The notes: generated by a model from the sequence alone, not told the origin. Shown: positions 9,981-19,989, numbered from the stretch's first letter. The stretch: DNA of 64,000 nucleotides from Agapetus fuscipes (GCA_951799405.1 OX637332.1:2113001-2177000), one strand, 5' to 3'. Translations and numbers: made by a program.

Positions 9981-10230
9981 CCTTGACTTATAGGTTGGTA
10001 TGCGGCTGACCACCCATGCTGTACAAACGGTTCACTTTGACAATTTCACCGCTGTTACAGGGAAGGACGGCAAGAGTTGCAGGGTGTATGTGCAACTGAG
10101 ATTTGGTTTTTATGTTATAGGTTTACATGCGGCATGCGCAAGCGCAAACTTGTACGTGTTTGGTTGTGAGAATGCATGTAATGTGAATCTCCAATTTAAC
10201 ATATCTTTGCAACTTAGATTAGATTAGATG
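9981..10230 (+). mobile_element. S1, full length
   Basis: Starts CCTTGACTTATAGGTTGG and ends GCAACTTAGATTAGATTAGA. No LINE-A sequence precedes it; it interrupts Harbinger-like DNA. Confidence 0.85.
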
Positions 10231-10455
10231 AGACGCGTCGGTTCGCCTCTGCCGTTGTTTGTTTAACAATATTATCACGTGGCTGATCGGAAAGCGACTC
10301 CGCGGCTTAGCCCTGTGAGGAGACAGCGCGAGCAGTGTCCTCGGCCCATCTCATCTGACAGCTAGGAAAACAGTCTCTTCAGCGGGGTGACTGTCGGTTC
10401 CGAGATCTCTAGGGAAGCCAGCGCATGGGAAACCGATCGCAAATACCGGGAATGC
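10231..10455. other. unassigned GC-richer stretch
   Basis: More GC-rich than its surroundings (GAAAGCGACTCCGCGGC, GGAGACAGCGCGAGCAG). No frame is supported. It could be host sequence or an unrecognised element body. Confidence 0.3.
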
Positions 10456-10489
10456 AACGCAACGCAACTAAGCTACACATATAGCTGCC
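10456..10489 (-). mobile_element. S3 3' terminal fragment
   Basis: CAACGCAACTAAGCTACACA is the inverse of the S3 end. The piece stops at the start of a Harbinger terminus. Confidence 0.6.
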
Positions 10490-10490
10490 T

Positions 10491-10640
10491 TAGGCCCGGT
10501 ATATTGAAGTGTAGTAATATTTTGGTTAACTATTACATGAACTTTTATTCAAAATACTCAAGTTCGAGTTGACTAAAACCGAAAATTACCGAAGTATGAA
10601 GCGCCGCCCCCAAATCTTGGAAATAATTAAAATGCCATTA
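10491..10640 (-). mobile_element. Harbinger MITE right-end fragment
   Basis: After TTA, GGCCCGGTATATTGAAG starts a terminus. GGTTAACTATTACAT, GTTGACTAAAACCGAAA and GCGCCGCCCCCAAAT are the inverse of the right end at 4320-4446. TTA fits the 3-bp Harbinger target. Confidence 0.55.
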
Positions 10641-10827
10641 GCTGTGTTCGAAATAAAATTTCGAAAACAGAATATCGAATGTGAAAATGTTGAATAGCTC
10701 GCATATTTGAAGACAAATACGTATTTTTCTTAGCTCAGATTGTGTAGAATTTGATTCTTCAGACAACTGCATTAAAAGGTCATATTTGACAAAATTGGTC
10801 TATACGGAAAACAAGAACTGGGGGAGC

Positions 10828-11488
10828 GATATAGTGTAGCTTCTTGCCGCGCTATCCCCGAAGAGTTTCGCATGTGTCGAGAGGAACCTATTTATTTTTA
10901 CAGGCAAGGGGACCGACCTTACGTAACCACTTCAGTCGAAATAGGAACTTCCCAGCTCCCGAAGGGGCTGGTACTCATTTCTTGTGAAGGCCGACCGGTC
11001 GATAGCTCAGTTGGTAGAGTGCTTGCATTCCATGCCGTGAGCTCGGGTTCGAATCCCACCGAGCGCGAGGGTGTCAGAAATGATTTCCCGTTTCGGTGTT
11101 TATTTCAAACCCCAAAATAATAATGCCGGCAAGGTTTACTCAGCCTTCACAAGAATTGAGTACCAGCTCTCTCGGGAGCTGGGAAAACACCACTTCAATT
11201 GAAGTGGCTGGCGTAAGGCCGGCCCCCTTACCTGTAAAAATAAATAGGTTCAACTCGCCACATGCGACCCCTTCGGGGATAACGCGGCAAGAAGTTACAC
11301 TATATGTGTAGCTTAGTTGCGTTTTTTTTTTTTTTTTTTTTGCTGAGTAAAGCTTGCCGCTTTTTTATTTTTCGATTTGAAATAAACACCGCAACGTGAA
11401 ATCATTTCTGACACCCTCGCCTCGGTGGGATTCGAACCCGAGCTCATGGCATGGAATTCAAGCACTCTACCACTGAGCTATCGATCAG
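10828..11488 (-). mobile_element. S3 on minus strand, split by a second S3
   Basis: The head half is 11488-11340 and the tail half 10988-10828. TTTACTCAGC at the break and CTTCACAAG across it reconstruct the normal S3 sequence, so the plus-strand S3 inserted inside this copy. The head contains the B-box-like GGTTCGAATCC. Confidence 0.75.
10989..11339 (+). mobile_element. S3 SINE, full length
   Basis: tRNA-derived head: GATAGCTCAGTTGGTAGAG (A-box region) and GGTTCGAATCCCACC (B-box region), 40-odd bp apart. The body has GGTGTCAGAAATGATTTCCC, GGTTTACTCAGCC, an AGCTCTCTCGGGAGCT hairpin, CACTTCAATTGAAGTG and GGCCGGCCCC. The end is ACACTATATGTGTAGCTTAG then a T-rich run. It is pol III-type by structure, with mobilisation by a LINE inferred. 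Confidence 0.8.
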
Positions 11489-11525
11489 AATGATTTTTTC
11501 AAAATATATATATATAAATTAATTA

Positions 11526-12237
11526 ATATAGCGCCTTTTCGTGAGTAGTCACTTCGAAGGCGCTTTGTTGTAGTCTTATAAACGCAAAGCATATCCATGG
11601 ATCATCCAACGCCCAAACTGAACTCTCAATACAAAAACAACGACAATCCATGGATCAAATTTTCTGCGAATAACAATTCTAGAACAAATAGGTCATCAGT
11701 CCTCTGCGAAAGATTGTCTTCAGCTACCTAAGGGTCGCGGGCAGTTAATTTTTTTTTTTTTTTAAGAAATCCTGTGCGGGAGACTACCTAGATTCTAAAG
11801 ACTCTAGGGGTCTATGACACTTGTTGTAGTGCCGCAGAGGTGTACGAGCTTGGTCGTCGCTACAAAGCGCCAATACTCAAGCAAGACCCAGTTGCTGTAA
11901 GGCTGGATGGACCTTTGGTGACCGGTCATTGGTAAAGGTTTATGAATTTTTCAACCCAGCGAAGAGCACATTCGAAATATAAATGGTATTTTTTTGTGCT
12001 CCGCCGGGATCCGAATCCACAACCTTCCATTTACGAGTCCGAAGTGTTGCCACTACGGACTACGGACCGGTCCAAGATTCCAAGAATTCCAGGCCATCGG
12101 AGCAGCAACGCGAAAGGCTCGATTGTCATACACTGCCCTCGTGGCTCTGCGCGGCAGCTGGAGCAGACTTTTTATAGCCTCACTGGATCTGAGTGTATTT
12201 CCTCGAATAATGGATTATAATCATACCAACCTTTTAG
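11526..12237 (-). mobile_element. LINE-D (L2-like) 3' end, split by S2
   Basis: On the minus strand RAFRVAAPMAWNS (about 12165-12080) joins, past the S2 insertion, to LPATLR.LKTIFRRGL (from about 11745), reconstructing a C-terminal motif also seen in LINE-E. A GCGCC...GGCGC hairpin before the tail is at 11530-11570. Stops and frame breaks show it is dead. Confidence 0.6.
11747..12075 (-). mobile_element. S2 SINE with alternative tail B, inserted in LINE-D
   Basis: Minus strand: GACCGGTCCGTAGTCCG head, GATCCCGGCGGAGCACA, GCGACGACCAAGCTCG, then GTACACCTCTGCGGCACTAC and TCCCGCACAGGATTTCTTAA before a poly-A. Tail B also ends the copies at 18268 and 28098. It differs from tail A (AGCGCTCACCAAATAAATCA). 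Confidence 0.8.
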
Positions 12238-12240
12238 TGA

Positions 12241-13794
12241 AGGGATAATAAAGAAATCAAATGTAAACTAGATCCAATTCCAACATGGCTGGTCAAAAGA
12301 TGCTTAAGTGAGGTGGCACCTATTCTGTCAGCATTGGTCAACAAGTCTCTCACTACAGAGTGTATTTTTCCCACGGAACTTAAAAAATCAATTGTTACAC
12401 CAATTCTCAAAAAATCAAGCCTTCCAGCTGATTCTGTGGAAAATTATAGACCTGTGTCGTCCGTTCCTTTTATATCGAAAATTATTGAGAAGGCCGTTGT
12501 TTGGCAACTCACTCAGCACATGGAGCGAGGCGGATATCTGTCTAAGTTTCAGTCAGCATATAGAAAAGCTCATTCCACTGAGACTGCCTTACTTCGCATT
12601 GTGAATGATGTGATAGCTGCGGTTGGGGACGGTGCTCTTGCCATGGTGGCAGTACTTGACATGAGCGCTGCCTTCGACACTGTTGATCACAGTATACTCA
12701 TCACTAAGCTTGATAGGTTGTACGGAGTCCGAGGAGGAGTATCTAAATTGCTATCTTCATATCTGAAAGGCAGATGTCAGACTGTGGATGTTGATGGTGA
12801 GTCATCAGGTATGCCCATGGACTGTGGTGTGCCTCAGGGATCTGTGCTCGGGCCTTTACTTTTTACCCTGTACACAAATGATCTTGAGAGCACTGTACTG
12901 ATGAACGGCACCAGCTACTATTCTTATGCTGATGATATTCTACTTTGTCGTTTCTGTCAGCCATCTATGACAGATGCCTGTAGTCTTGAGATGGTCCGGT
13001 GCATTGAAGTGGTGGCTGAGTGGATGGCAAGGTGTCGCCTTAGAATGAATCCAGACAAGACAGAATTCATCTGGATGTCGTCTCCTGGTAGGAAACACTT
13101 GCTTGGCTCTTCACCAATTAAAGTAATGGGCCTGGATGTATATCCATCTAGCTCAATTAAGTTTCTTGGGGTCCATCTTGACAACACTCTCTCCATGAGT
13201 ACGCAAATAAGCTCGACTGTGAGCTCCTGTTTTTTTCACCTGAGGCAGTTGAGATGGGTCAGAAACTGTTTGACATCCGAAGCTGCTAAGATTCTCATTG
13301 CGTCCTTTGTTGTGTCGAGACTGGATTATTGCAATGGTCTGTTCTGGGGTCTTCCAAGGTTTCAGCAGTCTAGACTGCAATCCGTCTTTAATGCTGCAGC
13401 CAAATTACTTTTAGGAGGACGAAAAACTGACCATGTCTCTCCTCTGTTGCGGCGCCTTCATTGGCTGCGAGTCCCAGAGAGGATTGAGTACAAAATATGT
13501 GTTTCTGTTTTTAATGCCCTCAGAGGAGTTGCCCCATCGTACTTGTGTGAATTGTGCAGAGTCGACCAGATAGGTGGAAAACGATGCACTCTTCGTTCTG
13601 CACAGAGTGACGCCGTAAACAGGCTTCAACTGCCTCTTCGACGGAACAGAACTGGTTTCGGAGACAGGGCTTTTAGTTCGGCTGGTCCATCCTGCTGGAA
13701 TAGTCTACCTCTGGAGTTGAGAACAGAGACCAGTGTTGGCAGTTTCAGGAAGTTGCTTAAGACACATTTGTTTAACAGAAGCTTCAACACATAA
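12241..13794 (+). CDS. LINE-E reverse transcriptase, 5'-truncated but intact frame
   Basis: RNA-directed DNA polymerase of a non-LTR retrotransposon, L2/CR1-like by its motifs. The frame is open from 12241. Recognisable coding begins near 12268 (LDPIPTWL). Numbering from the GTG at 12313, the RT blocks are ENYRPVSSVPFISKIIEK (about 43-60), QSAYRKAHSTETALL (80-94), motif A VLDMSAAFD (114-122), motif B GVPQGSVLGPL (172-182) and catalytic YADD (205-208). A C-terminal domain includes RLHWLRVPERIEYKI and DRAFSSAGPSCWNSLP and ends NRSFNT. The N-terminal endonuclease and any ORF1 are missing, so this copy is probably immobile. The uninterrupted frame implies a fairly recent insertion. Confidence 0.9.
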   Translation, partial: RDNKEIKCKLDPIPTWLVKRCLSEVAPILSALVNKSLTTECIFPTELKKSIVTPILKKSSLPADSVENYRPVSSVPFISKIIEKAVVWQLTQHMERGGYLSKFQSAYRKAHSTETALLRIVNDVIAAVGDGALAMVAVLDMSAAFDTVDHSILITKLDRLYGVRGGVSKLLSSYLKGRCQTVDVDGESSGMPMDCGVPQGSVLGPLLFTLYTNDLESTVLMNGTSYYSYADDILLCRFCQPSMTDACSLEMVRCIEVVAEWMARCRLRMNPDKTEFIWMSSPGRKHLLGSSPIKVMGLDVYPSSSIKFLGVHLDNTLSMSTQISSTVSSCFFHLRQLRWVRNCLTSEAAKILIASFVVSRLDYCNGLFWGLPRFQQSRLQSVFNAAAKLLLGGRKTDHVSPLLRRLHWLRVPERIEYKICVSVFNALRGVAPSYLCELCRVDQIGGKRCTLRSAQSDAVNRLQLPLRRNRTGFGDRAFSSAGPSCWNSLPLELRTETSVGSFRKLLKTHLFNRSFNT

Positions 13795-13873
13795 AAGCGC
13801 CCTTGGGGTGGCTAGTGCCACTAAACGGCGCTATATACAAATTGTCCAATTATTATTATTATTATTATTATTA
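12268..13873 (+). mobile_element. LINE-E copy with hairpin and ATT tail
   Basis: Two bases after the stop, GCGCCCTTGG...GGTGGCTAGTGCCAC...GGCGC (13797-13833) forms a nested hairpin, then comes an (ATT)n tail to 13873. The same hairpin ends the fragment at 41702. The 5' truncation is typical of target-primed insertion. Imperfect AAAGAAAT/AAATGT words flank both sides. Confidence 0.8.
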
Positions 13874-13893
13874 AATCCAAAGAAAATAAATGT

Positions 13894-14107
13894 TATCTAA
13901 ATCTAATCTAAATCTAAGTTGCAAAGATATGTATTATTTGAGATTCATATTAAATGCATTCTCACAAGCAGACACGCATAATTTCGCGCTCACACATGCC
14001 GCATGTGGACCTACAACAATACAAAAAACCCAATCTTACATGAACATAAGCCCTGCAACTCTTGCCGACCTTCCCTGTCACAGGGGTGACATTGGCAAAG
14101 TGAACCA
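13894..14107 (-). mobile_element. S1, 5'-truncated
   Basis: Starts with ATCTAAATCTAATCTAAATC and stops at GGCAAAGTGAACCA, lacking the first ~45 bp. Confidence 0.8.
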
Positions 14108-14109
14108 GG

Positions 14110-14638
14110 GGTAGTAATAAGTCAAATAAATCCGCTATTGTCTGTTCTTAACACCTACCAATATTCCCTCCCTACAAGACATCACAGACTTTAAAAATCG
14201 ATTAGAATTTATCCCGGTTTTCGGAGCTTCCAATACCGGCAACATTTGCCTCGAATCCCGGGCGTGCAGCGCATCATTGGCCGTGTTTTCATTCGCGCTT
14301 TCCTACAATGTGGCGTTAAAATCAAAGGCATTCTTCTGGCCGGTGGAATGTCGATCCGAGATGCCCGCGTCACGGCTTTTTAGATAAATCATAACAGTCT
14401 GTAGAGGCCCTCCACTCTCCGCAGACCCAACAATACGTATGGAGATTTTTTGTACCACACGTTTTAATACACACACGGACCGTTGGGCACTTGAAGTACA
14501 CGACTGCTTCGATAATCGACGTCTCTCAGTTGTGGAAGGTCATTTGTATACGGAATCATACGTGAACCAATCTAATCTCTAATATAATCTAATCTAAGTT
14601 GCAATATATATGTAACATTAAAGGTTGGACCGATTGAG
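14110..14638. other. unassigned stretch, partly GC-rich
   Basis: 14210-14400 is GC-richer (CAATACCGGCAACATTTGCC, CGAATCCCGGGCGTGCAGC) and may be a decayed LINE or host sequence. No frame or splice signal could be defended. Confidence 0.3.
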
Positions 14639-14639
14639 T

Positions 14640-14897
14640 CTTGGACCGGTCCGTAGTTCAGTGGCAGCACTTCGGAATCGTAAATGGAAGGTTGTGGATT
14701 CGAATCCCGGCGGAGCACAAAAAATATACCATTTATATTTCCAAATGTGCTCTTCGCTGGGTTGAAAAATTTATAAACCTTTACCAAAGACCGGTCACTG
14801 AAAGGTCCATCCAACCTTACAACAACTGGGTCTTACTTGAGAATTGGCACCTTCTTCAGCGACGACCAAGCTCGCAGAGGGCTCTTTACAAATTACA
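14640..14897 (+). mobile_element. S2 SINE, tail-truncated
   Basis: Head GGACCGGTCCGTAGTTCAGT and GGATTCGAATCCCGGCGG. The body is complete to CTCGCAGAGGGCTCTT, where it abuts inverted LINE-A 3' UTR without the usual tail. Confidence 0.8.
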
Positions 14898-15065
14898 TTT
14901 TTAAATCAATAAATAATAATATGTATGGACATCAAAAACTAACAGAAAACAAATTCTTATTTAAAAACCCTAACCGCCAACATCACAGATCAACCGCCAT
15001 TTCTTCTGTCCTTATACACTTCTTTCATTTCCTCCAGAGTCATAACCTTCTTCATACGTAAACCA
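14898..15065 (-). mobile_element. LINE-A 3' fragment without its S1
   Basis: Minus strand: a C-terminal coding tail (VMTLEEMKEVYKDRRNG-like, 15050-14985), then the UTR block GTTAGTTTTTGATGTCCATA also seen near 60215. The S1 terminus is absent, apparently lost or replaced at the S2 junction. Confidence 0.6.
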
Positions 15066-15114
15066 AGACTTAATTAAAATCAAAACCATAGAAGACAGCT
15101 TTAATGGATGAATG

Positions 15115-15210
15115 AAAGCGTTTAGTGATGATGCTCCTGAAGATGACTTATTAGGCGAAAACGTTTGAGCGAATAAAGGCAATAAAAAGTTGATTGGAAT
15201 TGTGTTTTGT
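15115..15210 (+). repeat. Penelope-like end P1, copy 1
   Basis: CTCCTGAAGATGACTTATTA followed by GGCGAAAACGTTTGAGCG and AATAAAGGC is the GAAGATG...CGAAACGTT signature common at ends of Penelope-like elements. Related inverse copies are near 41100-41195 and 49520-49640. Confidence 0.45.
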
Positions 15211-15214
15211 CAAT

Positions 15215-15555
15215 CCAATTTCTGAAACTAAAACTTTTCTTAATGCGAAAAAAACTGAATGTATATTTTTAAGTGTAAATCTGTCTATTGTATTTTAAAA
15301 TTCAATAGGGTAATTGCAGTGGTGGGGAAATTGGTTTAAAATACTATGGTTGTGCAGAGTACATTTCAAGGATCACCACCATATATTTTTTAATTATTAA
15401 AAATACAGATATCGTTGATAATTTTCAAAAATAAAATGCCGAGAATTTGAATCCCGCCAAAACGCAGCGGGGCCGGCTAGCCACGCTGTGACGTCAAATT
15501 GACGTGATGGATCCGTCCGTATTCGAAGGCTTAACGGTACACTCCATAGAGCTAT
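15215..15555. other. unassigned stretch
   Basis: 15430-15550 is moderately GC-rich with no clear frame or repeat. Confidence 0.3.
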
Positions 15556-15558
15556 AGA

Positions 15559-15690
15559 ACCATGGAAAGTTCTGGAATGCACTGAAGACAAGCAAATTTG
15601 TGGCATCGTTTGCACAAGCGCCCTTGGAGTGTCTACATCACGAAACGGCGCTATAAAGAAATCATCAACTCATTATCATCATCATCCATA
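15559..15690 (+). mobile_element. LINE-D 3' end fragment
   Basis: Matches the inverse of 47219-47345: CCATGGAAAGTTC, AATTTGTGGCATCGTTTGCA, GCGCCCTTGGAGTGTCTACA, CACGAAACGGCGCTATAAAG, then a TCATCA-rich tail. Confidence 0.7.
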
Positions 15691-15886
15691 GTTCCGAAAA
15701 TCCATCGACGTCACATCCGCCTAAATAAAAACATGCACTGTTTTACCGGAAATCGAAAATGCGCGAATTTTAAAGAGCTATAATTTAAAGCCAGATATTA
15801 TTTTGTTTTAAAACGCACACGCATTTTCTAAAATGTAGTCTATTATTTTATGAAATAAATAAAAATATGTGAAATTACCCTATTAT

Positions 15887-16113
15887 GTGACCACAAATAC
15901 TGTAAAAAATGGTTCACTTTGCCAATGTCACCCCTGCTTCAGGGAGGGTCGGCAAGAGTTGCAGGGCTTATGTTCATCTGAGATTGGGTTTTTTATATTG
16001 TAGGTCCACATGCGTCATGTGTAAGCGCGAAATTATGCATGTCTGCTTGTGGGAATGCATTTAATATGAATCTCAAATGATACATATCTTTGCAGCTTAG
16101 ATTTAGATTTAGA
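15887..16113 (+). mobile_element. S1, slightly 5'-truncated
   Basis: Begins in the GACCAC block and ends GCAGCTTAGATTTAGATTTA. Confidence 0.8.
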
Positions 16114-16528
16114 CCCTATTCGAATAGCTAAAATGATCGCAATTCGAAACAGCGAAAAGCGAAGCATCGTATGAGGCTTGAGGTGCTTGGCTTATGGTTA
16201 ATTCCACTCATGTAGATATGCGGCGATGCTTTTTTGTTGGCTTATCAAGTGCCCGGCGGAATGACTTCCCATTTTTCTGACTTGAATGCGTTTGACAATA
16301 AATAATTAATCATTCTTTGACTTTTGGTGAATGGCATTTCTTGGCATACCCGAGATATCCTAATAATAATGTTATTAAAAATTAAAATCTGTCTAAACTC
16401 TTGCAATTAAAAGCTTATTAAGATTTTTTTTTGCGCGCACGCTTCGTTCGTGGTACGGAAGTGAAGCATGGACGGTAAACTGAAATTGATGAAGTACGAG
16501 TAGGTACAAACGATGAAATAATCTTGAC
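16114..16528. other. unassigned stretch
   Basis: No repeat or frame recognised. 16430-16500 (GTGGTACGGAAGTGAAGCAT, GACGGTAA) resembles the MYGSEAWTV-coding segment of a LINE and may be a fragment of one. Confidence 0.3.
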
Positions 16529-16529
16529 T

Positions 16530-16726
16530 CTGTAATCTGATTCACACATTTAAAATTATTATTAAATGCATGCCCACAAACAGGCACGAGTAAGTTGAAT
16601 TTATGGCATCAAACCGCAAATGAACATTTTCCAACCTTCCCTGAAACAGGGGCGACATTGGTAAAGTGAACATTTTTTTTTACATTATGGGTGATCAGCC
16701 GCATACTAACCTATAAGTCAAGGAAC
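16530..16726 (-). mobile_element. S1, diverged
   Basis: TTAAATGCATGCCCACAAAC, CTTCCCTGAAACAGG, GGTGATCAGCCGCATACT and TATAAGTCAAGGAAC are readable. The middle has deletions. Confidence 0.65.
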
Positions 16727-16800
16727 ACAATAGAGTCCAGACAAGAAAATTACTCTAATTGAATTATGGATGAACCTGCTTAGGAAAACATAATCTTCTT

Positions 16801-16884
16801 ATCTATAATCTAAGTTGCAAATATTTAGATTTAATATTCGAATATATAATGCATACACGTGTTAACTTCGCGCTTACAATATAC
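16801..16884 (-). mobile_element. S1 3' fragment before S4
   Basis: Tail (TCTATAATCTAAGTTGCA) to CTTCGCGCTTACAAT, after which an S4 begins. Its 5' half could be the diverged piece at 17236. Confidence 0.55.
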
Positions 16885-16885
16885 T

Positions 16886-17150
16886 TGTTCGGGTTATAGC
16901 CGCGGGGGCCAAGAGGGCTGATCTTTCTAGCGTGTTTCGAATGGAACAACGTTGGTTCGATTCCCGCTTGGGTCACTTGACTTTAACTTTGACCCTGGTT
17001 CAACAGATGTTATTGGGTAATTATTATTTAATAATTCATTAATAATAAACAATAATGAATTATTAAATGATGATATTAATACCTGTTTCTGGCCAGGCAG
17101 AATAGGTTGGTGCATTGCATTCCTCTTCACAAATCTATTTTTTTAAAAAA

Positions 17151-17205
<55 letters not shown>
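16886..17205 (+). mobile_element. S4 SINE, full length with poly-A
   Basis: tRNA-derived head: TTATAGCCGCGGGGGCCAAG and the B-box-like GGTTCGATTCCCGC, about 60 bp apart. The body has GACCCTGGTTCAACAGATG, an AT-rich palindrome (TTAATAATTCATTAATAA and AATGAATTATTAAATG) and TGGCCAGGCAGAATAGGTTG. It ends TTCACAAATCTATTT then about 48 A, the longest homopolymer in the window. Confidence 0.8.
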
Positions 17206-17206
<1 letters not shown>

Positions 17207-17235
17207 AAGTTTGACATAAGTGAACTAACACAAAA

Positions 17236-17362
17236 AAATATATAATCTAAAATGAACATAAAACCTGCAACTCTAACAGTCCTTTTCTGATACAGATTGA
17301 CGGTATGAATTTTTTTTTCTGAATAGATATAGTGGTCACAACCTACCTAACTATAAATCGGG
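17236..17362 (-). mobile_element. S1 5' half, highly diverged
   Basis: AAATGAACATAAAACCTGCA and ACTATAAATC survive. The rest is heavily mutated. It may be the other half of the S1 at 16801-16884, split by S4. Confidence 0.4.
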
Positions 17363-17422
17363 GGGCTACATTCAAAATAACTAAGTGGAAATATTAACAT
17401 GAGCAATAAATTCGAGCTTTAA

Positions 17423-17675
17423 TAATCTCTATAATCTACGTTGCATAGATATATTAACATTTAAAGCTCATATCAAATGCATGCCCAAAAACAGACACGT
17501 GTAGTTCGCGCTTACAGATGCTGAATGTGTACTTACGAATAACATCCAAACCTCAAATGAACATAAGCCCTACAACTTTTGCCGACCTTCCCTGACACAG
17601 GGGTGACATTGGCAAAGTGAACCATTTTTTACAATATGGATGGTGAGCCTCATACCAACCTACAAGTCAAAGAAT
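17423..17675 (-). mobile_element. S1, full length, TTATAGA-tail subtype
   Basis: All blocks present, ending ACCAACCTACAAGTCAAAGA. Belongs to the subtype with GTAAGTACACATTCAGCATT instead of GTAGGTCCACATGCGGC. Confidence 0.8.
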
Positions 17676-17751
17676 TACTATCTACCAATTATTACTAAGG
17701 AACCCTATCATTAAATCCATATTTCCATGTTTTATTTTTTTCCATCTCTTA

Positions 17752-18002
17752 TTCCATGACTTATAGGTTGGTGATGGTAAAACTTGACCACCCATACTGT
17801 AAAAAATGGTTCACTTGGCCAATGTCATCCCTGTTGCAGGAAAGGACGGCAAAAGTTGTTGAGTTTCTGTTCATTTTAGGTCTGTTTTTTTAATTGTAAG
17901 CACACATGCAACATTTATAAGTTCAAACTTACTCGTGTCTGTTTGTGGGCATGCGCTCAATATGAATCTTAAATGTTAACACATCTTTGCAACTTATTAT
18001 AG
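17752..18002 (+). mobile_element. S1, full length
   Basis: Head CCATGACTTATAGGTTGGTG with a small insertion (ATGGTAAAAC) before TTGACCACCCATACTG. The end is CTTTGCAACTTATTATAGG. Confidence 0.75.
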
Positions 18003-18148
18003 GAAAGTACCTATTAACGATACATCTGCCTGAATGGGATGTTCGCCTGTGGATAATACTCGTATACCAAGGCAGTGACAGAAGGCATAAAAAATCGTCA
18101 ATTCCCCACATCTCGGAACCTGCTGAACCTCTGAACAATATTGAAGAT

Positions 18149-18215
18149 GTTTTTTTTGTATGAATCACACCTCAAGAGCCTTTTGCGAGCACGCTCATCA
18201 AAGTACACAAGTGAG
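18149..18215 (-). mobile_element. S2 tail A fragment
   Basis: GAATCACACCTCAAGAGCCT then GCGAGCACGCTCATCAAAG is S2 tail A on the minus strand, diverged. Confidence 0.45.
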
Positions 18216-18267
18216 AATAATGTACATACGCCACGACATATCGCTAAAAAAGTAAGAAAACTTCTCA

Positions 18268-18577
18268 GTTTTTTTTTTAAGAAATCCTGTGCGGGAGACT
18301 CCCTAGATTCTAGAGACTCTAGGGGTCTATGACACTTGGTGTAGTGCCGCAGAGGTGTACGAGCTTGGTCGTCGCTACAAAGCGCCAATACTAAAACAAG
18401 ACCCAGGTGCTGTAAGGCTGGATGGACTCACTAAATGTCACTTTTGATTATTTTCAGCCCAACGAAAGGCATATTTGGAAATATAGATTGGATATTTTTT
18501 TGTGCTCCGCCGGAATTCGAACCCATATCCTTCCATTTACGAGTCCGAAGTTTTACCACTGGACTACGGACCGGTCA
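18268..18577 (-). mobile_element. S2 SINE, tail B, internal deletion
   Basis: Tail B (AAGAAATCCTGTGCGGGAGA) through GCGCCAATACT, then a replaced segment at 18425-18460. The head is CGGAATTCGAACCCATATCC and GGACTACGGACCGGTC. Confidence 0.75.
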
Positions 18578-18735
18578 ACATACGTGACGAAAAATCGCTC
18601 ATAAAGTAATAATGTTTCTCAGATAAATGCACCGTTTTTTCCTATTTTCTACTAGAGAAAACACTAATAAGTGGAAAAATCGTGAAACTTATCTACCTAG
18701 TATGAGAAGTTACTCGCTATAATTTTATTTAACCT

Positions 18736-18931
18736 TCTATAATCTATCTATAATCTAAGTTGCAAGGATATATTCATTTAAAGCTCTCAGATGTGTGCCC
18801 ACAAACCAACACGTGTAGTTTGCGCTTACAAATGCTGAATGCGTACTTACAAATAAAATCCAAACCTCAAATGAACATAAGCCCCACAACTTTTGCCGCC
18901 CTTCCCTGAAACAGGGGTGACATTGGCAAAG
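18736..18931 (-). mobile_element. S1, 5'-truncated
   Basis: TTATAGA subtype. Stops at GACATTGGCAAAG and is followed immediately by the tail of another S1. Confidence 0.8.
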
Positions 18932-18934
18932 ATG

Positions 18935-19189
18935 ATCTATCTATAATCTATAATCTAAGTTGCAAGGATATATTCATTTAAAGCTCTCAGATGTATGCCC
19001 ACAAACAAACACGTGTAGTTCGCGCTTACAAATGCTGATTGTGTACTTACAAATAAAATCCAAACCTCAAATGAACATAAGCCCTGCAACTCCTGCCGAC
19101 ATTTCCTGAAACAGGGGTGACATTGGCAAAGTGAACCATTTTTTACAGTATGGGTGGTCAGCCTCATACCAACCTATAAGTCAAGGAAT
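18935..19189 (-). mobile_element. S1, full length, next to the previous copy
   Basis: Nearly identical to its neighbour in the 3' half and complete to TATAAGTCAAGGAAT. The pair looks like a partial tandem duplication. Confidence 0.8.
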
Positions 19190-19217
19190 ACGAGATTGAT
19201 GGATGATTGCTCAAATT

Positions 19218-19460
19218 GGTTCCGTGACTGATGGGGCTAGCCCGTGGGCTGTAAAAATCGGTTCACTTTTGCAAATGCCCCACCGGTTTCAGGGAAAGGC
19301 GGCAGGAGTTTCAAGGTTTATAGAAAGGGAGGTTTTGTTTATTTGTATACATGCATGCAGAATTTGTAGGCGCGAACCTACATGTGCCTGTCTGTGGGCA
19401 TGCATTTAATATGAGCCTTAAATGTTAACATGTCGTTGCAGCTTAGATTATAGATAGATT
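19218..19460 (+). mobile_element. S1, divergent subtype
   Basis: CGTGACTGATGGGGC head, GGTTTCAGGGAAAGGCGG, ATGCATGCAGAATTTGTAGG, CGCGAACCTACATGTGCC and a TTATAGATAG tail. The same subtype is at 37777-38027 and 41600-42186. Confidence 0.7.
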
Positions 19461-19524
19461 GTATAGTGAATCAACACTTATTCAGTTTTTTATTTACAAG
19501 CTTCATAGTAGACCAAATTAATGG

Positions 19525-19985
19525 TGTCAAGTCTGGTTGCTAACGATATGGGCTCGTAAACAAAAGGTCGTGTGCTCGATTTCTAGCGGAGCTCAACAAA
19601 AATTAAGTCTCTGCTCTTCGATGGACCCCCACTTCAACTGACGGTGGCGTAAGGCCGGCCTCTTAGGCTGTAAAAATAAATAGATTCCACTCGCTACATG
19701 CGAAACCCTTCAAGAATAATGCGGCAAGAAGTGGCACTAAAATCTATATGCGTAGCTTAGTTGCGTTGCGATGGATACCTCTTAGGGGAGAGCGCGGCAA
19801 AAAAACTACATGTACAGCTTAGTTTAGTTTCGTTGCTGGGTTGAAAAACATATTTGTCTTTACCAAAGACCGGTCACCAAAAGGATTGGAATTGGAGCTT
19901 TCTACAGCGACGATCACGCTTGCAGAGGGCTCTTGAGGTGTGATTCACCCAAAAAATAGCGCTCACAAAATTGACCATCCTTACG
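19525..19985 (+). mobile_element. S2, old copy split by S3
   Basis: Diverged head 19525-19600 (TCTGGTTGCTAACGATATGG; CGTGTGCTCGATTTC) and tail 19833-19985 (GCTGGGTTGAAAAACATA, AAAGACCGGTCACCAAAAGG, CTTGAGGTGTGATTCACC) enclose S3 sequence. Confidence 0.55.
19618..19832 (+). mobile_element. S3, 3' half with repeated end
   Basis: CCCCCACTTCAACTGACGG, GTAAGGCCGGCC, CGTAGCTTAGTTGCGTTGCG, then a second partial end (AGCTTAGTTTAG). Duplication of the terminus is unusual. Confidence 0.6.
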
Positions 19986-19989
19986 TTCA

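Noticed and set aside
10993..11065. tRNA-like sequence with good A and B boxes
   Set aside because: The acceptor stem does not pair and the sequence continues into the S3 body; it is a SINE head. The same holds for the S2 and S4 heads.
17157..17205. Poly-A run as an assembly gap or standalone feature
   Set aside because: It directly follows the S4 end and is its retroposon tail.
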